Part shown: piece by piece, positions 52,996 to 61,420 of the stretch
How the letters are laid out: each line of letters begins with the position of its first letter
How positions within the stretch are numbered: position 1 is the stretch's first letter
Assembly: GCF_027853335.1 (NCBI RefSeq)
Contig: NZ_JAFEUS010000002.1
Location: 248,001 to 312,000 of the forward strand
Source of the DNA: Leucobacter sp. UCMA 4100
GTDB lineage: Bacteria; Actinomycetota; Actinomycetes; Actinomycetales; Microbacteriaceae
DNA length: 64,000 nt
Direction of reading: 5' to 3'
Position numbers and translations under genes: made by a program
Notes under the pieces: generated by a model
Told to the model about the DNA's origin: nothing
Database searches by the model: none
Seen by the model: only the letters and a program-made list of their open reading frames with translations

Positions 52996-54105
52996 TTAGC
53001 TTGCACCACCGACACGCGTGTCAACAAGTTCGGCTCCGGTCATTACGCCAGAGAGCGAACGGTGGGTCTTCGTGAATGGCACCATGACGAGCGTCGCGAT
53101 TGCAATGAGCGTGAACGCCGCGTCGCCAAACTGCCAGTTCGGCAGCTCAGACGCGATGAACGGCACGGCGAGCACCGCGCTGCGGGCGAGCCGTTGCCAC
53201 CAGGTGCCGGGGTGACGCTTCTTACCCTGGCCAGACCAGCGCGGAGCGATCCACACAATGGACATACCCAGCGAACCCAGCCCACGCATCGCAGGAATCA
53301 GCAGCACCACCCCGACAACCACCGCGTGCAGCCAGAACTGCACCCATGCAAAAGCTGCGAGGTCAATCTTGCCGTCGATCAGGCGCCAGGTGGTGCCGAT
53401 GATCCACGACAATACGCCGCTCAGGGTCCAAACGAGGGTGTAGTTGAGAAACAGAGCGAGCACCCTGCGTGAGCCGGTGACGGGCCGCGGCTCGTTCCTC
53501 GTTGCGACCAGCTGCTCTTTAGAGGGCATCCAGAAGAGCACGAGCGGAGCGATGAGCGCACCCAGGAGCGCACCGAAGGTGTTCGTCATCAGATCGTCGA
53601 CATCGCCAAGTCGGTACGCACACGGGTACATGCCCCACATCCCGGTGGCCTGAGTAACTTCGATCGCGAGCGAGAGTAGCGCGCCAAGGGCGACGGTCGC
53701 GAAGAAGCCCCGTTTGAAGTAACCGCGCACAATGACCCCGAACGGAATAAACAGCACCACGTTAAAGATGACCTGGAGGCCAAGCGTCGAGGCGAACATC
53801 GGGCCCCAGCCGATCTCAGAGGCGCGCATGGCCATTGTTTCGAGCGAGGCGAACGGCCTCAACTGCAGTTCGTGCACACCGTGAGCGGCGCACCAGTCGA
53901 GTGAACGCACGGGAGGCAACGGCAACTGGGTATAGGCGAAGAGCGCCGCCGCGTACACGCTAATGGCGGCCGCACCGAGCATTCGCCCGACGCTCAGCCT
54001 GCCGTAGCTTCGGTAATGCCAGACGAGCAGCGGCAGGAGGGCAAGAAAAAACACGGTGACGCCAATCGCCACGCCCATTTCTGCAGACCATGCCCAAACA
54101 CTCAT
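52996..54105 (-). CDS. VanZ-like membrane protein with a second membrane domain
   Basis: The protein has 369 residues with about nine hydrophobic segments. The first half has the VanZ pattern (AYTQLPLPPVRSLDWC near 57, IEVTQATGMWGMYPCAYRLG near 147 and DVDDLMTNTFGALLGA near 168). The second half (about 215-330) looks like an RDD-type membrane domain (VTGSRRVLALFLNYTLVW). VanZ proteins relate to glycopeptide or lipoglycopeptide tolerance and extracytoplasmic stress, but the exact role is unknown. It is transcribed divergently from the DUF3107 gene. Confidence 0.8.
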   Translation of the reverse strand: MSVWAWSAEMGVAIGVTVFFLALLPLLVWHYRSYGRLSVGRMLGAAAISVYAAALFAYTQLPLPPVRSLDWCAAHGVHELQLRPFASLETMAMRASEIGWGPMFASTLGLQVIFNVVLFIPFGVIVRGYFKRGFFATVALGALLSLAIEVTQATGMWGMYPCAYRLGDVDDLMTNTFGALLGALIAPLVLFWMPSKEQLVATRNEPRPVTGSRRVLALFLNYTLVWTLSGVLSWIIGTTWRLIDGKIDLAAFAWVQFWLHAVVVGVVLLIPAMRGLGSLGMSIVWIAPRWSGQGKKRHPGTWWQRLARSAVLAVPFIASELPNWQFGDAAFTLIAIATLVMVPFTKTHRSLSGVMTGAELVDTRVGGAS

Positions 54106-54217
54106 TCATCTATTGTTACGACTGAGCTCTGTGAGTTTGCACAAGGTCACCACCGAAGACACAGTTACAGACCTTAGACTGGGGTGAAGCAGAAGAACCC
54201 ACTCATTGGAGGAACAC

Positions 54218-54442
54218 TTGGACGTTCGCATCGGCATTATCCAGTCGCCACGTGAGCTCACGTTTGAAACGGATTCGAGCGCAGAAGAAATTCTCTCAGC
54301 CCTCGAAAAGGCTCGTGCTGGTGAGGGTGCTCTCGCAGCTTTCACCGACACCAAAGGCTCACAGATTCTCGTGAACCCCGACTCGATTGCTTACCTCGAG
54401 ATGGGCGCGAAGGCTAGCGGGCGCGTAGGGTTCGTCAACTAG
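54218..54442 (+). CDS. DUF3107 family protein
   Basis: This small protein of 74 residues is typical of actinobacteria (Rv3208A position). It starts LDVRIGIIQSPRELTFE and has DTKGSQILVNPDSIAYLEMG near residue 45. The function is unknown. The TTG start at 54218 is chosen because GGAGGA lies 4-5 nt upstream; the other in-frame TTG at 54206 overlaps it. Confidence 0.9.
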   Translation: MDVRIGIIQSPRELTFETDSSAEEILSALEKARAGEGALAAFTDTKGSQILVNPDSIAYLEMGAKASGRVGFVN

Positions 54443-54459
54443 TCACGAACGCTTCAGAG

Positions 54460-54506
54460 ACGCCGAAGGGGCCGTATGCATGCAGTGCGTACGGCCCCTT
54501 CGGCGT
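54460..54506. terminator. Bidirectional hairpin terminator
   Basis: A perfect 17-bp stem (54460-54476 with 54490-54506) lies between the DUF3107 gene and the convergent ferritin-like gene. Confidence 0.85.
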
Positions 54507-54524
54507 TTGAACTCGTGGTGTCGC

Positions 54525-55241
54525 CTAGGCGGTGAGCCCCAGCCCGTCCATTCGCCTGATGTGGTCGGCGATGAGCTCGGTGAATACGGGCTCCATCTCG
54601 TTCGCGTTAAACGTGCGGTGCTCGCTGAGCGCCAGCACCCCGCGTGCGACGAGCAGCGTGTCGCCCACGAGCCGCCTGCCCCAGAGCGCGAGGCGGTCAG
54701 AGAGCCCCGGAATTTCTTCGATCTGCTCGGCGAGTAGCTCGCGTAGCCGGTCGCGGCCCGTGTTGTCGGCAAGAATCTCGATGGCCTCTGCGGTGAAGCC
54801 GTCTTTGATGCCGCCGGCGAGGCTTGCAAAGAAGCCGTCGAAGAGGCCAGAGACGAGATACACCGAGAGCACGTGTTCATGCCAATCGTCAGCGGCAATG
54901 CGCTCGAGGTAGCGGTCGATGAGCCCAGCGAAAGGCTCCATTGCTTCGTGCGGATCTTCGCCGCGCTTGCGCAGTTGTTCGGTGAAGCGCTGCTGTTTCG
55001 AGAGTGCCTCGGCGGCTACCTCGGCGAGAACCGACTTCGCTTCGAGCGACGGTGCCGCAACGACCGCACGTGAAGATTGCGTGTACAGCTCAAGCTTGAG
55101 GTACGACACAAGGCCGAGAAACGGGACGACAGCGGGCGCGAACTCGGCGAGTTCGACGTGCAGTGTTCCCACGGCAGCGCTGCGAGTTTTGAGTTTTCTC
55201 GCGGGCCCGGCTTGCTTGCGAAATCGCTTGAACCAATCCAT
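54525..55241 (-). CDS. Ferritin-like fold protein (Rv3210c-like)
   Basis: The product has about 238 residues and is mostly helical. Stretches such as VVPFLGLVSYLKLELYTQSS, DDWHEHVLSVYLVSGLFDGFF and DRLRELLAEQIEEIPGLSDRLALWG suggest a ferritin-like four-helix bundle as in MiaE-related hydroxylases. Candidate metal ligands are Glu and His residues (DDWHEH), but a full di-iron set cannot be confirmed by eye. The neighbours DUF3107 and the DEAD-box helicase keep the mycobacterial order. GTG 55244 would be an alternative start. Confidence 0.75.
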   Translation of the reverse strand: MDWFKRFRKQAGPARKLKTRSAAVGTLHVELAEFAPAVVPFLGLVSYLKLELYTQSSRAVVAAPSLEAKSVLAEVAAEALSKQQRFTEQLRKRGEDPHEAMEPFAGLIDRYLERIAADDWHEHVLSVYLVSGLFDGFFASLAGGIKDGFTAEAIEILADNTGRDRLRELLAEQIEEIPGLSDRLALWGRRLVGDTLLVARGVLALSEHRTFNANEMEPVFTELIADHIRRMDGLGLTA

Positions 55242-55364
55242 CACTCAGCCAGTTTACCCACGAATACGGGTACTATTGGAATGTTGCACGCCTTTTGAGG
55301 CCTTATACCATCGTTGCAACTTGGCACCGTGCGTGCCCACAACACCACACAGATGAGGAAACCT

Positions 55365-56864
55365 GTGACCACTTTCGTAGAACTCGGTATTGACGGCGAT
55401 ATCGCGAACGCCCTTGCAAACCGAGGCATTATCGACGCGTTCCCGATTCAGGAACAGACCATTCCCCTGGCGCTCCAGGGCCAAGACATCATCGGCCAGG
55501 CCAAGACCGGTACCGGCAAGACCTTCGGGTTCGGCCTTCCGCTCGTGCAGCGCCTCGGCCTCGACCCCGAGCCAGGCGTCAAAGCACTCATCGTGGTACC
55601 CACGCGTGAGCTCGCGGTGCAGGTATTCGAAGACCTCGTAATCGCAACCGAAAACCGTGCGACCAACGTCGTGCCCATTTACGGCGGTAAGGCATACGAG
55701 GGCCAGATCGAGCAGTTGAAGGCCGGCGCCCAGATCGTTGTCGGCACGCCCGGCCGTCTGCTCGACCTCAGCCAGCAGCGTCTGCTCGACCTCTCTAACG
55801 TCACCGAGATGGTGCTCGACGAGGCAGACAAGATGCTCGACCTCGGCTTCCTCGCCGACATCGAGAAGCTTTTCTCGAAGGTCCCGGCGATTCGCCACAC
55901 GATGCTCTTCTCGGCGACGATGCCCGATACCATCGTGACCCTTGCCCGCCGCTTCATGTCGAAGCCCATTCATATTCGGGCACAGGACCCCGACGAGGGC
56001 GCAGTGCAGGCGAACATTGAGCACATCATCTACCGCGCTCACTCGCTCGACAAAGACGAGGTCATTGGCCGCATTCTGCAGGCAGAGGGCCGCGAAAAGG
56101 TCGTCATCTTTACGCGTACCAAGCGCGCAGCCTCAAAACTCCTCGAAGAGCTCACCGATCGCGGCTTCTCGGCCGCGGCCGTGCACGGTGACATGAACCA
56201 GGACCAGCGAGAGCGTTCGATGGCCCAGTTCAAGGCCGGCAAGAAAGACGTTCTCATCGCGACCGATGTTGCCGCCCGTGGCATCGACGTCGATGATGTG
56301 TCGCACGTGATCAACCACACCGTTCCCGACGACGAGAAGACGTACCTGCACCGCGTCGGCCGCACCGGTCGTGCCGGCCGTTCGGGTATCGCCGTCACGT
56401 TCGTCGACTGGGAAGACCTGCACAAGTGGGCGCTCATCGACAAGGCCCTCAGCTTCAACAAGCCCGAGCCGGTCGAGACCTATTCGTCGTCTCCGCACCT
56501 CTTTGCCGAGCTCAATATCCCCGAGGGATCGCGCGGCCGTCTCAAGCAGACCCCGGCAGCCCCACGCCCCAAGCGCGACGGTGGTCGCGAGGGCGGCCGT
56601 GACGGCGGATCGCAGCGTCGCCGCAATCGCTCAGGCGGATCGGCCCAGGGTTCATCCGCTGCCGCAGCAGGCTCAGCCTCACCCGAGGCTGCCAAGGCCG
56701 GCTCGGGCGAGACCGTAACAAACGCAGATGGCACCGATGAGCCCCGCGCACCACGCAAGCGCAATCGGCGCCGTCGCCGCAAGCCAACCGAAGGCGAAGC
56801 CGCTAGCGGTGAGGCTTCGGTAACCGCCGCTCAGCCAGCAGCGGCTCCCGCTGTAGGCGAGTAA
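55365..56864 (+). CDS. DEAD-box RNA helicase (RhlE-like)
   Basis: This ATP-dependent RNA helicase has 499 residues. Motifs in order: Q motif FPIQEQTIPLALQG, motif I AKTGTGKT, PTREL, TPGRLL, VLDEADKMLD, FSATMP and HRVGRTGRAGRSG. All are present. The C-terminal 120 residues are basic and low-complexity (Arg/Gly/Ala-rich, ending in repeated RKRNRRRRRK-like stretches), a common RNA-binding tail. GTG 55365 has GAGGAA upstream; the longer frame from 55314 has no support. It probably acts in RNA turnover or ribosome assembly. A hairpin terminator follows. Confidence 0.94.
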   Translation: MTTFVELGIDGDIANALANRGIIDAFPIQEQTIPLALQGQDIIGQAKTGTGKTFGFGLPLVQRLGLDPEPGVKALIVVPTRELAVQVFEDLVIATENRATNVVPIYGGKAYEGQIEQLKAGAQIVVGTPGRLLDLSQQRLLDLSNVTEMVLDEADKMLDLGFLADIEKLFSKVPAIRHTMLFSATMPDTIVTLARRFMSKPIHIRAQDPDEGAVQANIEHIIYRAHSLDKDEVIGRILQAEGREKVVIFTRTKRAASKLLEELTDRGFSAAAVHGDMNQDQRERSMAQFKAGKKDVLIATDVAARGIDVDDVSHVINHTVPDDEKTYLHRVGRTGRAGRSGIAVTFVDWEDLHKWALIDKALSFNKPEPVETYSSSPHLFAELNIPEGSRGRLKQTPAAPRPKRDGGREGGRDGGSQRRRNRSGGSAQGSSAAAAGSASPEAAKAGSGETVTNADGTDEPRAPRKRNRRRRRKPTEGEAASGEASVTAAQPAAAPAVGE

Positions 56865-56872
56865 GCATTCTG

Positions 56873-56907
56873 GCGTAGAGCTGCGTTCTCAGAGCGCAGC
56901 TCTACGC
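56873..56907. terminator. Bidirectional hairpin terminator
   Basis: A perfect 13-bp stem (56873-56885 with 56895-56907) lies after the DEAD-box gene. The right arm includes the stop codon of the convergent PHP gene. Confidence 0.8.
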
Positions 56908-57753
56908 TTTCGTGTGCGCCGCGGCGCGAATGCGCTCGACGGTCTCTATGGGCGAGGTGCACTGCCCCAACCGGTTCGGCTTACCCGCACCGTGGTAGTC
57001 GCTTGCGCCGGTGGTCAGGAGCCCGAGGCGAACTGCCTCGTCGCGAAGCGGGGCGATCCACTCGGGCCGGTTCTCAGGATGCTCCGTTTCGACCCCCGCG
57101 AGCCCCAGGTTCGCGAGTGGGGCCAGCTCTTCGACCGCGAACGGGCTGCGCATACGCTGGGCAGCCGGGTGCGCGAGCACCGGGACTCCCCCGGCGGCAA
57201 TCACCAGTTCGATCGCCTCTGAGGTCGAGAGCGTCTCGGTCGGAACGTAGTATGGGCCGCCGGGCGAAAGCGCCGTCTCGAAAGCATGTGAGCGGTCGCG
57301 AAAGTACCCACCAGCAACCAGCAGGTCGGCGAGGTGTGGGCGGCCGAGGCTCGCGGTCGCGGCGGCAGCTCCAGCGGCCGAGTCGCCGTCGAGTAGTGCG
57401 TCCCAGTCGGCATCAAAGTCGGCTCGCAGCCGGCGCACCATCTCGTGGGCTCGCTCTCTACGAGCTTCACGCAGCATCTCAAGCCTGCCCTGCAGCTCGA
57501 CATTGGCGACGTCAAAACCGTACGCGAGCAGGTGAGCCGAACGCCAACCGTGAGTCGTCGTGAGCTCCATGCCCGGCAAGAAATCAAGCCCTCGCGCTCG
57601 GGCTGCCTCGCGCGCTTCGTCCCACCCCTCGGTCGTGTCGTGGTCGGTGAGCGAGAACCCTGCGAGCCCAATCGCGTGCGCCTCTTCGGCGAGTTCGGTG
57701 GGCGTTGTCGTTCCGTCTGAACAGGTTGAATGTGTGTGCAGATCGTAACGCAT
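56902..57753 (-). CDS. PHP-domain phosphoesterase
   Basis: The protein has 283 residues from ATG 57753. Metal-binding motifs of the PHP family are visible: DLHTHSTCSDGT at the N-terminus, SLTDHDTTEGW near 35 and ELTTTHGWRSAHLLAYG near 65. Later His residues include VLAHPAAQ near 200 and TGASDYHG near 255. Actinobacterial homologues hydrolyse phosphate esters such as 3',5'-bisnucleotides, but the substrate is not read here. The frame upstream to 57906 has no ribosome binding site and would overlap the pepP start region. Confidence 0.9.
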   Translation of the reverse strand: MRYDLHTHSTCSDGTTTPTELAEEAHAIGLAGFSLTDHDTTEGWDEAREAARARGLDFLPGMELTTTHGWRSAHLLAYGFDVANVELQGRLEMLREARRERAHEMVRRLRADFDADWDALLDGDSAAGAAAATASLGRPHLADLLVAGGYFRDRSHAFETALSPGGPYYVPTETLSTSEAIELVIAAGGVPVLAHPAAQRMRSPFAVEELAPLANLGLAGVETEHPENRPEWIAPLRDEAVRLGLLTTGASDYHGAGKPNRLGQCTSPIETVERIRAAAHTKA

Positions 57754-57808
57754 TGATCCATCATGGCACAGGTTCAGCAGTACTCCGCCCTTTCTCTGAT
57801 TGCGGTGA

Positions 57809-57814
57809 GATAAT
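57809..57814 (+). promoter_or_regulatory. -10 element, leaderless pepP
   Basis: GATAAT ends 6 nt before ATG 57821, with no Shine-Dalgarno sequence. Confidence 0.5.
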
Positions 57815-57820
57815 CGAGTC

Positions 57821-59203
57821 ATGTCGAAAACCACCACGCACTCAGCAGAGATCAGTAACGAAAACCGTTCAACAACCCCGACGACCGAGCGTTTCACCAC
57901 GTACATTCGCTCGCAGTGGGCCGACGATGCGCGTGAGATTCCAGCGGCAAGGCCAGCGGCACCCTACGCAGCGCAGCGCCGCAGCACCCTCAGCGAGCAG
58001 TTCACGGGCAAACGCCTCGTCATCGAGGCGGGCCTCGCGAAGCAGCGGTCGAACGATACCTTCTACATCTTTCGCGCGCACTCGGCGTTCAGCCACCTCA
58101 CCGGTTGGGGCGCAGACGCCCTCCCCGGTTCGATTCTCGTGCTCGAACCGAACGCATCGGGCCACGACGCAACCCTCTTCTTTCCAGAGAGCGCCGGCAA
58201 AGACACCGACGAGTTCTTCGCGAACCCCACCGTCGGCGAGTTCTGGACCGGAAAGCGCCCGAGCCTCGCGCAGGTTGCTGGCAACCTTGGCCTGAACACC
58301 CGCTCGCTCGCAGAGTTCGCCTCAGAACCGGGTGACGTCACGCTCGCAAACGCCGACCTTGCCCGCGCCGTTTCTGAACTGCGACTCGTGAAAGACGAGT
58401 ACGAGATTGAGCAGATGCGCGAGGCGGTCATGGCGACCGAGCAGGGCTTCAACGCCGTCATCGAGGCATTCCCCCGCGCCACCCAGCACCCGCGCGGCGA
58501 ACGCGTCGTCGAGGGCGCCTTCGGCATGCAGGCTCGCCTCGACGGCAACGGTGTCGGGTATGAGACCATCGCCGCCTCGGGTCCTCACGCCTGCACACTG
58601 CACTGGGAGAAGAACAACGGCGCGGTACTCGAGGGCGACCTGTTGCTGCTCGACGCCGGCATCGAGCTCGACAGCCTGTACACCGCCGACATCACTCGTA
58701 CGCTGCCGATCTCGGGTACCTTCAGCCCGGTCCAGCGCAAGGTCTACGAGGCCGTGCTCGAGGCGGCAGACGCGGCCCACGCGATTGTGCGCCCTGGCAT
58801 CACCTTCCACGAGGTACACGACACCGCAATGGCGGTCATCGAGCGTAAGACGCGCGAGTGGGGTTTCCTGCCCGAGAAGGAAGAGGGCGACGAGACCCCG
58901 TACCACCGCCGCTACATGGTGCACGGCACGAGCCACCACCTGGGCCTTGATGTTCACGACTGCGCGCAGGCGAAGCGCGAGCTGTACATGGATGGTGTGC
59001 TCGAGCCAGGCATGGTCTTCACGATCGAGCCCGGCCTGTACTTCCAGCCAGAAGACCTCACGGTTCCCGAGGAGTTTCGCGGCATCGGCGTGCGCATCGA
59101 AGATGACATCGTCGTGACCGAGACGGGCCACGAGAGCCTCTCGGCGCACATTCCCCGCACCGCTGACGACGTCGAGGCATGGGTGCAGCGACTCAACCGC
59201 TAA
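57821..59203 (+). CDS. pepP: Xaa-Pro aminopeptidase (aminopeptidase P)
   Basis: This cytosolic metalloenzyme of 460 residues removes N-terminal residues linked to proline. The N-terminal domain (about 30-200) precedes the pita-bread catalytic domain. Two-metal ligands are visible: LLLDAGIELDSLYTADITRT (two Asp, near 280), HGTSHHLGLDVHD (His, near 367), FTIEPGLY (Glu, near 402) and VRIEDDIVV (Glu, near 430). The length is normal. It appears leaderless and divergent from the PHP gene. Confidence 0.95.
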   Translation: MSKTTTHSAEISNENRSTTPTTERFTTYIRSQWADDAREIPAARPAAPYAAQRRSTLSEQFTGKRLVIEAGLAKQRSNDTFYIFRAHSAFSHLTGWGADALPGSILVLEPNASGHDATLFFPESAGKDTDEFFANPTVGEFWTGKRPSLAQVAGNLGLNTRSLAEFASEPGDVTLANADLARAVSELRLVKDEYEIEQMREAVMATEQGFNAVIEAFPRATQHPRGERVVEGAFGMQARLDGNGVGYETIAASGPHACTLHWEKNNGAVLEGDLLLLDAGIELDSLYTADITRTLPISGTFSPVQRKVYEAVLEAADAAHAIVRPGITFHEVHDTAMAVIERKTREWGFLPEKEEGDETPYHRRYMVHGTSHHLGLDVHDCAQAKRELYMDGVLEPGMVFTIEPGLYFQPEDLTVPEEFRGIGVRIEDDIVVTETGHESLSAHIPRTADDVEAWVQRLNR

Positions 59204-59223
59204 ACGCCGCCCACGTCACGTGA

Positions 59224-59260
59224 GCGCGCAGTGCCCGGCGAAGGGCGCTGCGCGCTTTTT
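59224..59260 (+). terminator. Intrinsic terminator with U-tract after pepP
   Basis: Arms 59224-59236 and 59243-59255 pair over 13 bp with one wobble and are followed by TTTTT. It is the most classical rho-independent terminator in the window. Confidence 0.9.
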
Positions 59261-59265
59261 GCTTG

Positions 59266-59766
59266 CTATTTACCGCTCGCCGCGCTGATGAGCGTCTGCC
59301 TCGCCTGGTGCACGAGCTCTGGCTCGGTCACGAGGTCGTAGCGGCCCGCGACGAGCTGCATGACCGACGCAAAGTCGCGGCGGTTGCGGTTAATGCCGTG
59401 GGTAAAGAGACCGAACAGCATGCCGAAGCCGGCGCCGATCGCGATTGCCGAGACGAAGATCCCGGCGAACTGCGCTCCCGGCTGCACAATCAGCAGAATG
59501 AGCGAGAGAAAAAGACCGAGATACATGCCCGAGAGGGCGCCCATGAGTGCGACCCTGCCCCAGGTCACCTTGCCGGTCACCCGCTCGACACTGCGAATGT
59601 CGTCGCCGACAATGGCCACCTGGTTGACCGGAAAATCAGCGCGCGCGAGCGTATCGACCGCGTGCTGGGCATTCTGGTACGTATCGTAGGTCGAGATAAT
59701 CTCGCCCATCGGAATGACCGGGGTCATCATGGCTTGGCGTCGCGACATAGGCGAAAGGTTCGTCAT
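59266..59766 (-). CDS. General-stress-protein-type membrane protein (GSP17M-like domain)
   Basis: The product has 166 residues. A small alpha-beta domain (ISTYDTYQNAQHAVDTLARADFPVNQVAIVG, about 24-54) is followed by two membrane helices (about 72-92 and 97-122) and a soluble tail ending LISAASGK. Such actinobacterial proteins are annotated as general stress proteins, without a known biochemical activity. It is divergent from mrp. Confidence 0.85.
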   Translation of the reverse strand: MTNLSPMSRRQAMMTPVIPMGEIISTYDTYQNAQHAVDTLARADFPVNQVAIVGDDIRSVERVTGKVTWGRVALMGALSGMYLGLFLSLILLIVQPGAQFAGIFVSAIAIGAGFGMLFGLFTHGINRNRRDFASVMQLVAGRYDLVTEPELVHQARQTLISAASGK

Positions 59767-59812
59767 AGTGCAATTCTCTCACGATCCACTGAGCAACTGG
59801 TGAGCACTTCGG

Positions 59813-59818
59813 TACCAT
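59813..59818 (+). promoter_or_regulatory. -10 element, leaderless mrp
   Basis: TACCAT ends 7 nt before ATG 59826. This favours the second ATG over the one at 59817. Confidence 0.4.
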
Positions 59819-59825
59819 GGAGGCA

Positions 59826-60968
59826 ATGGATACTGCACTGTGGAAAGCCCTCTCTCGGGTCATCGACCCAGAGATTCGCAAGCCCATCACCGAGCTGGGC
59901 ATGATCACCCAGGCCACCGTCGAGGGTGAAACCGCCGTGATCACGCTGTTGCTCACGATCGTTGGCTGCCCCGCGGCCCGCTCGATCGAACGCGACACTC
60001 GCGAGGCCGCGCTCTCGGTCGAGGGCATATCAGAGGTCGACCTCACCGTCGGCGTCATGACGCCCGCGCAGCGAACCGAGTTCATTGAAAAGGTGCGCGG
60101 TAAAGCGGCACAGCGCGCCCCCCAATTCGGCCCCGACTCGCTCACACGCATCATCGCGGTCACGAGCGGTAAGGGCGGCGTGGGCAAGTCGAGCGTGACC
60201 GCCAACCTCGCGTTCGCGCTCGAACGCCGTGGTTACTCGGTCGGCATTATCGACGCTGACATTTTCGGCTTCTCCATTCCCGCGCTCCTCGGCCTCTCAC
60301 GCGACGGGGTCACGCAGCTCCCAACGCGCATTGACGACCTCATGGTTCCCCCGGTCGGGCACGGGGTGAAGGCGATCTCGATCGGCATGTTTCTGGGCGA
60401 CGCTGATCCGCGCGAAACCGCGGTGTCGTGGCGAGGCCCCATGCTGCACCGCACGCTCGAGCAGTTCTTGCGCGACGTCTGGTTCGGCGACCTCGACTTC
60501 CTACTGCTCGATCTGCCCCCTGGCACGGGCGATGTCGCGCTGAGCGTCGGGCAACTCCTTCCCCAGTCAGAGGTGCTCGTCGTCACGACGCCTCAGGTCG
60601 CCGCGGCCGACGTCGCAGTGCGAAGCGGCATTCTCGCCATGCAGAGCGGCCAGCGCCTGCTCGGTGTCGTCGAGACGATGTCTGGCCTCGCGCAGCCCGA
60701 CGGCCAAGTACTCGAGGTGTTCGGTTCGGGCGGCGGATCAGCCGTGGCCGAGCGACTCACCGAACTCGCCTCGCAGCGCGAGGGCTCGCGGCCAGAAGTG
60801 AAGCTTCTCGCAAAGGTTCCGCTCAGCGTCCCGTTTCGTGAGGCCGGTGACTCGGGTGAGCCCGCTCCGCTCGATGACCCAGCCGTCGTCGCGATCGCTG
60901 AGCTCGCCGAACGCATTGCCCCAAGGCCGGGCGGCCTCGCGGGCCGCTCGTTACCGCTGAGTGTCTAG
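59826..60968 (+). CDS. mrp: Mrp/ApbC-type iron-sulfur carrier ATPase
   Basis: The protein has 380 residues. An N-terminal MIP18 (DUF59) domain (about 1-90) precedes a P-loop ATPase with the deviant Walker A VTSGKGGVGKSS near residue 112 and LLLDLPPGTGDV near 225. The usual CxxC of Mrp scaffolds is not obvious near residues 280-300. It would assemble or carry Fe-S clusters. ATG 59817 is the other possible start. The stop overlaps that of convergent tatB in CTAG (60965-60968). Confidence 0.92.
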   Translation: MDTALWKALSRVIDPEIRKPITELGMITQATVEGETAVITLLLTIVGCPAARSIERDTREAALSVEGISEVDLTVGVMTPAQRTEFIEKVRGKAAQRAPQFGPDSLTRIIAVTSGKGGVGKSSVTANLAFALERRGYSVGIIDADIFGFSIPALLGLSRDGVTQLPTRIDDLMVPPVGHGVKAISIGMFLGDADPRETAVSWRGPMLHRTLEQFLRDVWFGDLDFLLLDLPPGTGDVALSVGQLLPQSEVLVVTTPQVAAADVAVRSGILAMQSGQRLLGVVETMSGLAQPDGQVLEVFGSGGGSAVAERLTELASQREGSRPEVKLLAKVPLSVPFREAGDSGEPAPLDDPAVVAIAELAERIAPRPGGLAGRSLPLSV

Positions 60969-61396
60969 GTCGCCTCGTCGTCGAAGTTGAAGTCGCTCGC
61001 GATCTCATGCGAACTGCCGTACATGGCGCTCAGGCCACCAGCCGCTCCCGCAGCTGCGGCTCCTTCGACGGCTCCCTCAGCCGGGCGTTTGCGAGACCTT
61101 GACGCGGCGACCGCTCGTGCACGTCTCGCCTCGGGTGAACGCTCTTCTTCGTCGAGCGCATCACGAATGATGCGGCGTGGGTCGTACTGCCTCGGGTCGA
61201 GCTGCTTCCAGTCGACCTCGTCGTACTCGTCGCCCATCTCTTCTTTGACGCGTTCCTTGGCGCCCTCGGTCATGCGCCTGATGGTTTTCACGAACTCGCC
61301 AAGCTTCTGCGCGTAATACGGCAACCGTTCTGGGCCGAGCACGATGAGTGCTATCACCAAGACAATGGCAAGCTTTTGAAACGTGAGACCACCCAT
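60965..61396 (-). CDS. tatB: Sec-independent protein translocase subunit TatB
   Basis: The protein has 143 residues. A membrane helix (about 6-20, LAIVLVIALIVLG) is followed by the PERLP hinge and an amphipathic helix (YAQKLGEFVKTIRRMTEG), the layout of TatA/TatB proteins. The long charged tail favours TatB. It would form the twin-arginine receptor with TatC, whose gene is not in the window. The usual sigE-rseA-htrA genes that separate the O-methyltransferase from tatB in mycobacteria are absent. Confidence 0.93.
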   Translation of the reverse strand: MGGLTFQKLAIVLVIALIVLGPERLPYYAQKLGEFVKTIRRMTEGAKERVKEEMGDEYDEVDWKQLDPRQYDPRRIIRDALDEEERSPEARRARAVAASRSRKRPAEGAVEGAAAAGAAGGLSAMYGSSHEIASDFNFDDEAT

Positions 61397-61408
61397 GCCT
61401 CAATGTTA

Positions 61409-61414
61409 TAGCCT
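61409..61414 (+). promoter_or_regulatory. -10 element, leaderless O-methyltransferase gene
   Basis: TAGCCT ends 6 nt before ATG 61421; there is no Shine-Dalgarno sequence. Confidence 0.5.
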
Positions 61415-61420
61415 TGATGC

